A stretch of DNA of 64,000 nucleotides, from the NCBI RefSeq assembly GCF_024679095.1, contig NC_066562.1:3663132-3727131 (forward strand), written 5' to 3'. This document shows positions 12,120 through 22,986 of this stretch, one piece after another. The translations under genes were made by a program, and so were the position numbers. This DNA comes from Eriocheir sinensis (Eukaryota > Arthropoda > Malacostraca > Decapoda > Varunidae). How positions within the stretch are numbered: the first letter of the stretch is position 1; every line of letters begins with the position of its first letter. The notes beneath the pieces were generated by a model. That model saw only the letters and a list, made by a program, of their open reading frames with translations. It did no database searches and had not been told where the DNA came from.

Positions 12120-12490
12120 AATGATTATGATGATGATGATGATGGTGGTGGCGGTGGTGGTGGGAGGTGAAGGGCCTGGCATGGTAGCTAAGGCCCGTAA
12201 CTCAGCGCAGTGTTACCACGTGGACGAAACACCTCAGGCCAAACACTCGACAGTACACCGAACACCAGGGGCGGGAGTGTGAGGGAAGGAAGTTGGTGAC
12301 ACATTCAAGACAAACTTCCCCTTATTCGTCCATTTTTGCTTTTCTAACTTCTATCCTCCTCCTGTTTCTCCTTTCCTTCTTCCTAGTGTTATTCTTCTCC
12401 TTCGTTTTCCTCTGCTTTTATTCTTGTCTTCCTCCTCCTTTTTCCTTTCTTCTTCCTTGCCTTCTACTTAACGTTTTCTCTTAGTTAGAC
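12120..12490. other. GAT/GGT repeat, ordinary island, then pyrimidine block
   Basis: GATGATGGTGGTGG-type repeat to about 12165, then about 125 bp of ordinary GC-richer sequence (12166-12295), then a C/T-rich stretch. No gene is seen. Confidence 0.6.
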
Positions 12491-12521
12491 ATTCATTTAA
12501 CCCTGACGATATTTAGTGACG

Positions 12522-12564
<43 letters not shown>

Positions 12565-12650
12565 AAGGTGTAAATACGTATATGTGCGTGTATATGTAAG
12601 AGTGTGTAAATCCGTGTGGTTTGTGTGTGCGTGTGTGTGAGCGCGCGTGG
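12522..12650 (+). repeat. (GT)n and degenerate GT-rich tract
   Basis: A clean (GT)n at about 12528-12561 is followed by GTAAATACGTATATGTGCG-type decayed alternating sequence. Confidence 0.9.
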
Positions 12651-12759
12651 CGAATCACGGTGATCAGGCGTGAATGTTTGATGGGTAACTTTTAAAGGTC
12701 TTTTGGAGGCTCGTGTCAATAATGCAAGGCGACCACTGTCATCACTAAGCATGTTGCAA

Positions 12760-13260
12760 AGGGACGGAGGGAGGGAGGCAGGGAGGGGAAGAGGGTGAAA
12801 GGTAAGGGAAGAGGGAGGAAGTAAAGGGAGGGAAGGGGTTGATGGAGGGCGGTAAGGGAAAGTGAGGGAGGCAAGGGAAGGGAAGGAGGAGAGGGAAATG
12901 ATGGAGGGTGGAAGGGAGACAGGGGAAGAGGGTCAAAGGTAAGGGAAGAAGGAGGAGGGAGGAAAGGGAAGGATGGAGGGAGGAAATGGAAGGATGGAGA
13001 GAGGCAATAGAGGAGGAGGGAGGAAAGGGAAGAAGGGGAGGGCAAGGGATGAAAGTGGATAGGCAAGGAAATAGAGGGAGAGATAAGGGAAGGGTTGGGA
13101 TGGCAAAGGGAAAAAAAGAGAGGTAAAGGAAAGGAGGAAGGAGGCAAGGGAAGGGGAGGAGAGGTAAGGGAAGAACGGGGAGAGGAGGTGAAGGGGAGGG
13201 AGGTGGGAGAAGAGGGGTAAGTAAGGGACGGCTGAAAAAAAGGGGAGTTTTGTTGTTGAA
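12760..13260. repeat. Purine-rich low-complexity block
   Basis: GGGAGGGAGGCAAGGGAAGG-type sequence on plus. Imperfect tandem phrases recur about every 100-150 bp (GGAAGAGGGTGAAAGGTAAGGGAAG and similar). No gene is seen. Confidence 0.85.
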
Positions 13261-13261
13261 A

Positions 13262-13262
<1 letters not shown>

Positions 13263-13334
<72 letters not shown>
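13263..13334 (+). repeat. (GT)n microsatellite
   Basis: About 36 uninterrupted GT units. Confidence 0.98.
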
Positions 13335-13337
<3 letters not shown>

Positions 13338-13500
13338 AGAGGGGTGAGGGAAAGGTGAGGGTAGGTAAGGAAAGGTGAGGGTGGATGATGAAAGGGTGAG
13401 GGAGATGATGAAATGGTGAGGGATGGGATGGATGAGAGAAGGGAGGGGTGAGGGAAGGGAGAGTATGTGTATGAGTGAGGGAGGGAGTTATGATGTAGAG

Positions 13501-13802
13501 CAGTGGTTCTTAACCTTTTCAGAGGCGCCGAACCCTAACGAAAACCTCCGCACAGTACCCGAACCCCTCAAAAAAAAAAAAAAAACATACCAGTGGAAGA
13601 AAAATTGCTTCAAAATTCAAGAGTATATTGATTTTGAATAATGCAAAGAATGGATTCCATTTTAATTCATAAGAATATTAAATAAAATTTGCTTAAAATT
13701 CAATTGCAAATTGCAATATATTTTGGGAGGGTCTTCGCCGAACCCCTGAGACTAGCTTGCCGAACCCCTGGGGTTCGGTCGAAGCCAGGTTAAGAACCAC
13801 TG
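13501..13802. mobile_element. Non-autonomous hAT-type element (MITE)
   Basis: This 302-bp element begins CAGTGGTTCTTAACCT, and the reverse complement of its right end reads identically over 16 bp. It is flanked on both sides by the same 8-bp word ATGTAGAG (13493-13500 and 13803-13810). An 8-bp target-site duplication and a CAGTGGTTCT... terminus are hallmarks of the hAT superfamily of cut-and-paste DNA transposons. The inner part of each end also shares CCGAACCCC words. The interior is AT-rich with no transposase frame, so movement would have needed a transposase supplied in trans. The exact duplication and perfect termini suggest a fairly young insertion into a purine-rich GGTGAGGG repeat context. 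The internal A run (13571-13585) is the only simple repeat inside it. Confidence 0.93.
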
Positions 13803-13810
13803 ATGTAGAG

Positions 13811-13960
13811 TGAGGGAGGTGGTATTAAGAGGGTGAGGGTAAGGGTGAGTGAAGGCAGGTGAGGGAGCATGAAGGTGAGGTAGAACAGGTAAGGGAGAGG
13901 TAAGGGACAGGGGTGAAGGGTGGAAGGGGTGTGAGTGAAAGTGGATGGAATATCTATAAA
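13811..13960. repeat. Purine-rich GGTGAGGG repeats
   Basis: Continuation of the GGTGAGGG-type tract into which the hAT element inserted. Confidence 0.75.
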
Positions 13961-13999
13961 AAAAATTGATATAGTTGTCCTTGACTCTCTCTCCATTAT

Positions 14000-14062
14000 A
14001 CTACTACTACTGCTACTACTACTACTACTACTACAACTACTACTACTACTACTACTGCTACA

Positions 14063-14103
<41 letters not shown>

Positions 14104-14106
14104 CAC
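14000..14106 (+). repeat. (CTA)n microsatellite
   Basis: About 35 CTA units with a few CTG and CAA variants. A (CT)n follows at 14124-14165. Confidence 0.96.
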
Positions 14107-14118
14107 TACTTTCACTTC

Positions 14119-14169
<51 letters not shown>

Positions 14170-14328
14170 GTGTCATCCCGTATGGTCAGAAAGGGAGAGA
14201 GGGAGAGAGAAAGATAGAGGGAGAGAGGGTGGGGGAGAGGAGACAGGGAAGCAGACTCTTAATATGTAAACTTTTCCTTCATAATGAAATTGTTTTCATG
14301 TGAGAGGGAGACGATACCTGACAGTGGA

Positions 14329-14348
14329 GAGGGAGAGAGAGAGGGAGA

Positions 14349-14390
<42 letters not shown>
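14329..14390 (+). repeat. (GA)n microsatellite
   Basis: GA units interrupted by several GGGA variants. Confidence 0.93.
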
Positions 14391-14394
14391 GGCG

Positions 14395-14635
14395 TCAGTC
14401 CCAGCCTCGCCCCGCCTCGCCCCCTTTGCCCCGTCACCCCCCTTGCCCCGCCCCGTGTGTTATGTGCCAACTTTTGACATCTGCCGCTATAAGAATCTAT
14501 TGTTGTGCGGGGCCGGCGTCTTGCAGGGCCCGTCCGTCCCGTCTATTGCTGTCTATTGCCGTCTATTGGCGCGCCTGTCTATTGCTACGGCTGCTACTTG
14601 TGTCTGGGGGACCCTTTGTCTTGCTGCTAAGGCTG
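14395..14635. other. GC-rich spacer with GTCTATTGC mini-repeats
   Basis: CpG-containing sequence. The word GTCTATTG recurs four times within about 50 bp (14537-14585). The plus frame through it joins Cys/Val/Leu simple-repeat translation and is not considered a gene. Confidence 0.6.
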
Positions 14636-15142
<507 letters not shown>

Positions 15143-15554
15143 CTCTCTCAGTGTTAACGTTGTCTGTATCTCTGTTTGTGCTGTCTGTTGCTGTTTTCTG
15201 TTTAGTCTGTTTTGGTAGTCATTGCCTTTCTCTTATGGCTAATCATTTTTATGTATTTTTTCTATCTCTCTACGTGTTATTTTTCTCTAAGTTTTATGTT
15301 TTTCTTTTAACTGTTTGTGTTGCTACTTTTTGTCTTCCTTCGAGGGCTAGGTATCTGTGTTTGTGTTAGTGGTCTCTGCCTCTTAGTTGTGTCCCTGTTT
15401 CTCTGTTGCTAAGGACACTGTTTTGAGGGTGTTCTGTTTTCATGTTACGATTGTGTCTTGCTCTCTGTTGTATGTTGTCTGTCTTTTCGTATTGTCTCTC
15501 TGTTCGATTGTTGCTAAGGTCACATGTTTTGGGGTCTTGTTTACCTGTTATAGC

Positions 15555-15900
15555 TGTGTTTGTCTGTTTGTGTTTCTTGTAAATCTGTTTCTTTTCCTGT
15601 TTACTATACGTGTTGTTAAGGGTACTGTTGTGTGGGATTCTGTTGCTCTGTTAAGGGTGTGTTTGTCTGTTTGTGTTTCTTGTAAATCTGTTTCTTTTCC
15701 TGTTTACTATACGTGTTGTTAAGGGTACTGTTGTGTGGGATTCTGTTGCTCTGTTAAGGGTGTGTTTGTCTCTGTTTGTGTTCCTTGTAAATCTGTTTCT
15801 TTTCTTGTTTACTATATGTGTTGTTAAGGGTACTGTTGTGTGGGATTCTGTTGCTCTGTTAAGGGTGTGTGTGTCTGTTTGTGTCCTCTGTTTCCCTCTT
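15555..15900 (+). repeat. 103-bp tandem array, about 3 copies
   Basis: Unit starts at 15555, 15658 and 15761, with a partial copy from about 15866 (the third unit carries 2 extra bases). Shared phrases include TGTAAATCTGTTTCTTTTCC and GGGATTCTGTTGCTCTGTTA. Flanking TG-rich sequence (15142-15554) has related but decayed words. Confidence 0.93.
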
Positions 15901-15994
15901 GGTTTTGTTTAGCTGTGAGATAGGTTAGTGGATTGTTAAGTCTTTTCCATTCTATTCCTACTGATAGTTTTTCGGGGGGCTGTTTTACTGTTAT

Positions 15995-16710
15995 GGGTAA
16001 GTTGGAAGTGTGTTTTTGTTAGTTTTGTTTGTGGTTCAGTAAGTTGGAAGTGTGTTTTTGTTAGTTTTGTTTGTGGTTCAGTAAGTTGGAAGTGTGTTTT
16101 TGTTAGTTTTGTTTGTGGTTCAGTAAGTTGGAAGTGTGTTTTTGTTAGTTTTGTTTGTGGTTAAGTAAGTTGGTAGTGTATTTCTGTTAGTTTTGTTTGT
16201 GGTTAAGTAAGTTGGTAGTGTTTTTCTGATGGTTTTGTTTGTGGTTAAGTAAGTTGGTAGTGTGTTTTTGTTAGTTTTGTTTGTGGTTAAGTAAGTTAGT
16301 AGTGTATTTCTGTTAGGTTTGTTTGTGGTTAAGTAAGTTGGTAGTGTATTTCTGATAGTTTTGTTTGTGGTTAAGTAAGTTAGTAGTGTATTTCTGTTAG
16401 GTTTGTTTGTGGTTAAGTAAGTTGGTAGTGTATTTCTGATAGTTTTGTTTGTGGTTAAGTAAGTTAGTAGTGTATTTCTGATAGTTTTGTTTGTGGTTAA
16501 GTAAGTTGGTAGTGTATTTCCGTTAGTTTTGTTTGTGGTTAAGTAAGTTGGTAGTGTGTTTTTGTTAGTTTTGTTTGTGGTTAAGTAAGTTGGTAGTGTG
16601 TTTTTGTTAGTTTTGTTTGTGGTTAAGTAAGTTGGTAGTGTGTTTTTGTTAGTTTTGTTTGTGGTTAAGTAAGTTGGTAGTGTGTTTTTGTTAGTTTTGT
16701 TTGTGGTTAA
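15995..16710 (+). repeat. 42-bp minisatellite, about 17 copies
   Basis: Each unit carries GTAAGTTGGTAGTGTGTTTT followed by TGTTAGTTTTGTTTGTGGTTA. The first copies differ (GGAAG, TTCA), showing directional divergence. Since 42 is a multiple of three, the minus strand is open for 200 codons as a 14-residue Asn/Thr-rich repeat. No domain or start context supports a protein. Confidence 0.95.
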
Positions 16711-16766
16711 TATGACAAACAAATGACTGGGCTATTGGAATCTTACAATCTAAACACTCTTACCCA

Positions 16767-17077
<311 letters not shown>

Positions 17078-17164
17078 TTTTTTACAGCAATGGAGACAGT
17101 TCAAGGGCGTAAAAAAAAGAAAACAATACTATAGAAAAAAAAGCCCGCTATTTACTGCTCCTGA
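17078..17164 (-). mobile_element. LINE 3'-end stub, copy 2
   Basis: Reverse-complement orientation of the unit at 1788-1868. On the minus strand it reads AGGAGCAGTAAATAGCGGGC, T-rich spacer, ACGCCCTTGAACTGTCTCC, TTGCTGTAAAAAA. It is close in sequence to copy 1, including the GAACTGT variant. Confidence 0.72.
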
Positions 17165-17269
17165 CTGTAAAGAAATTATGAAAGACTTGAATAATTGGAA
17201 AAAAAATGTATATAGATAAAGAATATTCATAACGCTTGCCTGATATGGTTTATTCTACCTGAGGAAAGA

Positions 17270-17307
<38 letters not shown>
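17270..17307 (+). repeat. (AC)n microsatellite
   Basis: About 18 AC units. Confidence 0.95.
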
Positions 17308-17308
<1 letters not shown>

Positions 17309-17420
17309 ACTCACTTTTCCATCGCGGCCATTCACACCTTTCCTTCGCCTAACCTGTGAAAGAAAGCAAAATTAATTAGTCTTCTCCAGGTGAGAATTAA
17401 TAGAAAAAAATAAAGTAAGA
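17308..17420. other. Ordinary-complexity island with TAATTA core
   Basis: Contains AAAATTAATTAGTC and an adjacent CAGGTGAGAATTAAT. It could be regulatory DNA, but no independent evidence is available. Confidence 0.3.
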
Positions 17421-17547
17421 TAGAAAAGAAATAATCAAAAACACATTGGTACTCTCTCTATATCCATCTATCTATCTATCCATCTATTTATCTATCTCAG
17501 GTATTATTTATCAAGAAAGACAAAAATATTACTAGAGAGCATTAGTA

Positions 17548-17550
<3 letters not shown>

Positions 17551-17596
<46 letters not shown>
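17551..17596 (+). repeat. (CT)n microsatellite
   Basis: About 22 CT units. A decayed (TATC)n lies just upstream at about 17460-17500. Confidence 0.96.
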
Positions 17597-17599
<3 letters not shown>

Positions 17600-17715
17600 A
17601 ATTGACAAACTTGAGAGCGACGGAGAAATGGCTCGGTGAAATATTGTTTGTCACCTCCACAAGTTCGGGACAGGTGGAGCGAGGCGGGACAGGTGTGGTA
17701 ATGAGCACGTGTCCG

Positions 17716-17718
<3 letters not shown>
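17597..17718. other. Ordinary-complexity island between two (CT)n tracts
   Basis: Balanced composition with GTAATTGACAAACTTGAG, two ACAGGTG words and CACGTG. The short plus frame here has no recognisable domain. Confidence 0.3.

Positions 17719-17785
<67 letters not shown>
17719..17785 (+). repeat. (CT)n microsatellite
   Basis: About 33 CT units. Confidence 0.97.
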
Positions 17786-17789
<4 letters not shown>

Positions 17790-17830
17790 CCTGAGTTCAA
17801 ATATCATCAATTGTAATAACACCTGTGCGC

Positions 17831-17833
<3 letters not shown>

Positions 17834-17871
<38 letters not shown>

Positions 17872-17880
17872 AAATGGGTA

Positions 17881-17952
<72 letters not shown>
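17834..17952 (+). repeat. (GT)n microsatellite, interrupted
   Basis: Two GT blocks (17834-17868 and 17884-17952) are split by ATGTAAATGGGTATGTAT. Confidence 0.96.
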
Positions 17953-18875
<923 letters not shown>

Positions 18876-18959
18876 AGTTCCATCAATCAGAATAAGTCAA
18901 ACCCAAATCCACGGATCCAGAAATGGCGGACATGATTTTTTTTCCTTCCTCCTTTATAT

Positions 18960-19543
18960 ATATTGGAAGGAGGAGGAGGAGGAGAAGGAGGAGGAGAAGG
19001 AGGAGAAGGAGGAGGAAAAGCGGAAAGAGGAGGAAGAACAAGAGGTGGTAGCGATACGGGATAAGGAAGGAGAAAATAGAGGAAAAGGAAAATGGGGGAA
19101 AATTCGTAGCGATGAAGAAAGATAGAAGAAAAAAGAAACAGAAATAATAGGAAAAAAAAAAACCACTGAAGAAAAGGAGGTGGCAGTAATGGAGGAGGAA
19201 GATGAAAAGGATGAGAAGGAGGAGAAAGAAGAGGAAAAGGAGGAAGAGGAAAAGGAATAAAGAGTATGAAGAAAGAAAGTACAAGGGAAAGAAAACACAG
19301 GAAAAGGATAATTATACAAAGGAGGAAGAAAAAGGATGTATTAGATGGAGGAGGAAAACGGAGGAAAAGTAGAAATATGAGGAAGGAAAAGAAGTGACGA
19401 TGGAAGAGGAAAAAATAAGGAAAATAGAGAAAAGGTGAAAGGAAAGGTGGTAGTGATGGAGGAGGAGGAGGAGGAGGAGGAAGTAGAGAAAATGATGGAG
19501 AAAAAACGGTGATGGATCATAGGATACCATTACCTCCAACTCC

Positions 19544-19545
<2 letters not shown>
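18960..19545. repeat. Purine-rich block with (AGG/AAG)n
   Basis: GGAGGAGGAGAAGG-type repeats with longer A-rich stretches. A (GGA)n run lies at about 19460-19480. No gene is seen. Confidence 0.88.

Positions 19546-19549
<4 letters not shown>

Positions 19550-19597
<48 letters not shown>
19550..19597 (+). repeat. (CT)n microsatellite
   Basis: About 23 CT units. Confidence 0.97.
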
Positions 19598-19600
<3 letters not shown>

Positions 19601-19629
19601 AGCAACTATACGCTAATTACTTTACAGAG

Positions 19630-20201
19630 GACGCTACCATCTCCTCCTCCTCCTCATTCTCATCCTCATCCTCCTCTTCCTTTTCCCTTCTTGTATCAAT
19701 TTTACTTCATATTTATAATGTAAATTCAATAATATTTTCTTGACATTTTTTTTATTTCAATATTTTCATGTATTTTTATTATTTTATCATTTTTTTCTTT
19801 CTTTCATCATCTTTACTATCGATATTGTTCTTATAATGTCGATTTTTTTGCCCTATATCATGACCCTGCTTTTATTGTTATTATGCATGGTTATTTTTTT
19901 CATATCTTGTGTTCGTTTAATTTCCATTGGTTTTGTTATCATTGTTGCAAGTATTCTCGTCATCAGTGAAGTTATTTTGATATTGTTCCTCTACTTCTTT
20001 GTCTTCTTTTCGTTCTTCTCTTCTTGTTTACTAGGTTCCTCTTCTCCCCTCTCTTCTTTTCCTTCTATTGATTCCTTTTTCTCATTTTCTTCTTTTCCTC
20101 TCTATCTCCTACTTCTTCCCCCTCCTTTTTTTCTTCTATTTTTTTTTCTCCTTTTCCTCTTCCTTCTACTACTACTTATTCTTCTTATATTTCTACTACT
20201 T

Positions 20202-20202
<1 letters not shown>
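19630..20202. repeat. T/C-rich low-complexity block
   Basis: (TCC)n at the start, then T-rich sequence with TTTTTCAT-type words. The 199-codon plus frame across it is Phe/Leu/Ile simple sequence ending in poly-Ile from the ATT array. Confidence 0.85.

Positions 20203-20291
<89 letters not shown>
20203..20291 (+). repeat. (ATT)n microsatellite
   Basis: About 29 perfect units. Confidence 0.98.
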
Positions 20292-20384
20292 TTTGGTGGT
20301 CAGGTGGGCGCGGTCTGCCTAATACCTGAGGAAGCTTAATGAGTGCTAGTCCCAGGTGAGCGAGGGACGGATGAGCTGTCTTTA

Positions 20385-20434
<50 letters not shown>

Positions 20435-20660
20435 CTACCAGCCTCCTCTCTTTCTTTGGTTGGTTAGTTTTGCCTCTCTCTCTCTCTCTCTCCACAATCA
20501 AGGTAATTGGTAGTGGGTTCGGATCATAACCTTCCCTCCTCCTCCTCCTCCTCCTCCTTCCTCCTTCCTCCTCCTCCTCCTCCTCCTCTCAATTCCTAAT
20601 CCCTGAACAAGTTACCTGGACTTGGAATCATTTTGTTGTCCAGAGATGAAGAAGAGAAGA
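20292..20660. other. Mixed spacer with (CT)n and (TCC)n
   Basis: Ordinary islands at 20292-20388 (GGTCAGGTGGGCGCGG, CCCAGGTGAGCGAGG), 20432-20475 and 20490-20535 separate (CT)n at 20389-20431 and (CCT)n near 20535-20590. No gene is seen. Confidence 0.6.
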
Positions 20661-20759
20661 GGAGGAGGAGAAGGAGGAGGAGAAGGAGGAGGAGGAGAAG
20701 GAGGAGGAGGAGGAGGAGGATATGAGAGTTGTTATTGTCAATGTAATGGTGAGAACGAG

Positions 20760-20959
<200 letters not shown>

Positions 20960-21084
20960 TTTTGCTTCTGGTGAGGTACAATTTTCTCTTCCATATAAAA
21001 CCTCCTCCTCCTCCTCCTCCTCCTCCTTCCTTGAGTACTTTCTTCTTTTGTTTCTTCTGAATGGTTTGTTAGTAAGGAAGACGC

Positions 21085-21500
21085 GAGTAAAATAAAACTG
21101 AATAATAAAGAACGAAATATAGTTAGAAGGATAAACAGACAAGCAGATGGATAGAGAAGTTAGTAGAGATAAGGATAAGAAGACATGAGGTATTAAAAGA
21201 TAGATAAACAAAAACATAAAAATAATTAGTGAAAGAAAAGAAGGAAAATAAAGAACTTGATATGAACGGGAAGATAAGCAGGAAGTATTAAAAGACAGAT
21301 AAACATAGACATAGAAATGATTAGTGAAAGAAAAGAAGGAAAATAAAGAACTTGATATGAACGTGAAATGAACGGGAAAATAAGGGAAAAATATAATGAC
21401 CTCAGTAACACAGGAAAATAAGAGGAAAAAAGGGGACAATATTTTTTCTTCGAAGCAATAATCGTCAAAGAGAAAGACAAGAAAGAAGACTAAGATGGAG
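21085..21500 (+). repeat. Tandem duplication, about 95-98 bp, in A-rich DNA
   Basis: GAAAGAAAAGAAGGAAAATA followed by AAGAACTTGATATGAACG occurs near 21228 and again near 21325, with similar preceding sequence. Surrounding DNA is A/G-rich with no gene. Confidence 0.75.
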
Positions 21501-21509
21501 ATTAGTTTT

Positions 21510-22203
21510 TCTTCCAATCATCGTTTTCTTCTTTTTTTCTCATTTTTTCGACGTTGTTTTTTCTGTTGATATAAAAATGCTGTTTGTTTGTTTGTTACGG
21601 TATTATTTTATTCATATTTTCCCGTATTTTTTCCTTTTCCTTTTCCATTGTTTGTGTTTATTTTCTGTGTAGTTTCTTGCATTAGTTATTTTGTTGGTTG
21701 TTTGTTTCTTCTTTTTTTGTTATTTGATGTTCTTCTATTTGTCTGTTTGTTTTTATCTTTTTATTTTTTCTTTGTTTTCGTTTGTTTTTATTTTCTTGCA
21801 TTAGTTATTTTATTATTTGTTTGTTTCTTTGTTTGTTTGTTTTTATTTTATGTTTTTCTATTTGTTTATTTTCTTTATCTTGTTTTTTTCCTTTAAGCTT
21901 GTTTGTTTTTCTTATCTTGTTTATTTTCTTTGTTTTCGTTTGTTTTTATTTTCTTGCATTTCTTAGTTTTCGTATCTTATTAAAACTTCTCCCTTTGCGT
22001 CTCTTTATTTCTTCCATTTCTTTCTTTTTTCTTCTTATCTTTTCTTGGTGTTTGCTTATTTGTCTCGTATTTTTTGTTTTCTTGTATTTTTTCTCACCTT
22101 TCTTTCTTTTGTTTTTCTTTATTTTCTTGCCTTTGTTTGTTTTCTTATCTTGCTGTTTGTGTTTCTTTCTTTCTTTGATGATTTTTGCCTTTTAGTGTTT
22201 GTT

Positions 22204-22205
<2 letters not shown>
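21510..22205. repeat. T-rich low-complexity block
   Basis: TTGTTTGTTT and TTTTCTTGCATT phrases recur irregularly. The Phe/Leu/Cys/Val frames have no domain. A short (GA)n (22206-22234) ends it. Confidence 0.8.
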
Positions 22206-22238
<33 letters not shown>

Positions 22239-22290
22239 TTTAATACCATGTGGCAGTCGACATCACAACAGGACACGGGTCATTTGCTCT

Positions 22291-22342
22291 TTATCCTCCT
22301 CCTCCTCCTCCTCCTCCTCCTCCTCCTCCTCCTCCTCCTCCT
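22291..22342 (+). repeat. (CCT)n microsatellite
   Basis: About 17 units, followed by a C/T-rich stretch up to 22480. Confidence 0.96.
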
Positions 22343-22476
22343 TACCCTGTCTCCCCCTCAGCCCCTCCATCAGTCACTCCTTCTCTCCCTCCCCTTCCCT
22401 CCTCCTCCCTTCTTCCTTCTTTTCCTCTCTCTCCCTTGTCTCTTATGCTCCAAATTCCCCACTTTACGATTTCCTT

Positions 22477-22478
<2 letters not shown>

Positions 22479-22529
<51 letters not shown>

Positions 22530-22804
22530 CGCTTTTCTTTCCCCTTCTTTCCTGTTTTCTTTATCTTCTAGTGGCTACACCCTTTCTCTCTCCCTTTCTT
22601 TTTTTCTTTATTCTTCCTTATTCCTTGTTTCCTTCCTTTTCCTCAACAGTATCCTTTCCATAGACCCTATATTATCTCCCTTATTCATTCAATTTTTCGC
22701 TTTCTCTTTCCTTTGTTTTCTTTCCAAATAATTACTTTTCTACGTTTCTTGATTTTTCCTCTTCTTCCGTTCATTCTTTCTTCTTGGTTCTTCATTTTTT
22801 TTCC
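22479..22804. repeat. (CT)n and pyrimidine-rich tract
   Basis: (CT)n at about 22481-22526, then TTTCTTTCC-type sequence. No gene is seen. Confidence 0.88.
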
Positions 22805-22843
22805 TCTTTGTCTTAATTCTTTCTCTTCCTCTTCCATCCACCT
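22805..22843 (+). repeat. Partial 69-bp minisatellite unit left of the LINE
   Basis: Apart from small changes at its 5' end, this 39-bp piece matches the later half of the 69-bp unit found at 25893-26346, including TTAATTCTTTCTCTTCCTC and CCATCCACCTC. The LINE poly(T) begins directly after it, so the retrotransposon sits inside or at the edge of the array. Confidence 0.8.
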
Positions 22844-22986
22844 CTTTTTTTTTTATTTTTTTTTTTATTTACACAGACACTTGTTAAATCAGGGCCTAGT
22901 ACCTATAACATTACATTACATGGCGGCACTAGTTTCCAGGCTAAAGGGAACATAGTTGGTATCCCCTATCTGGAAGCCTAACCTGT

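Noticed and set aside
15995..16710. CRISPR-like array
   Set aside because: Units are contiguous tandem copies without unique spacers, and the genome context is eukaryotic. The same applies to the 71-bp and 69-bp arrays.
16120..16722. 200-codon Asn/Thr repeat protein on minus
   Set aside because: Exact consequence of a 42-bp (14-codon) repeat. No start context or non-repeat portion.
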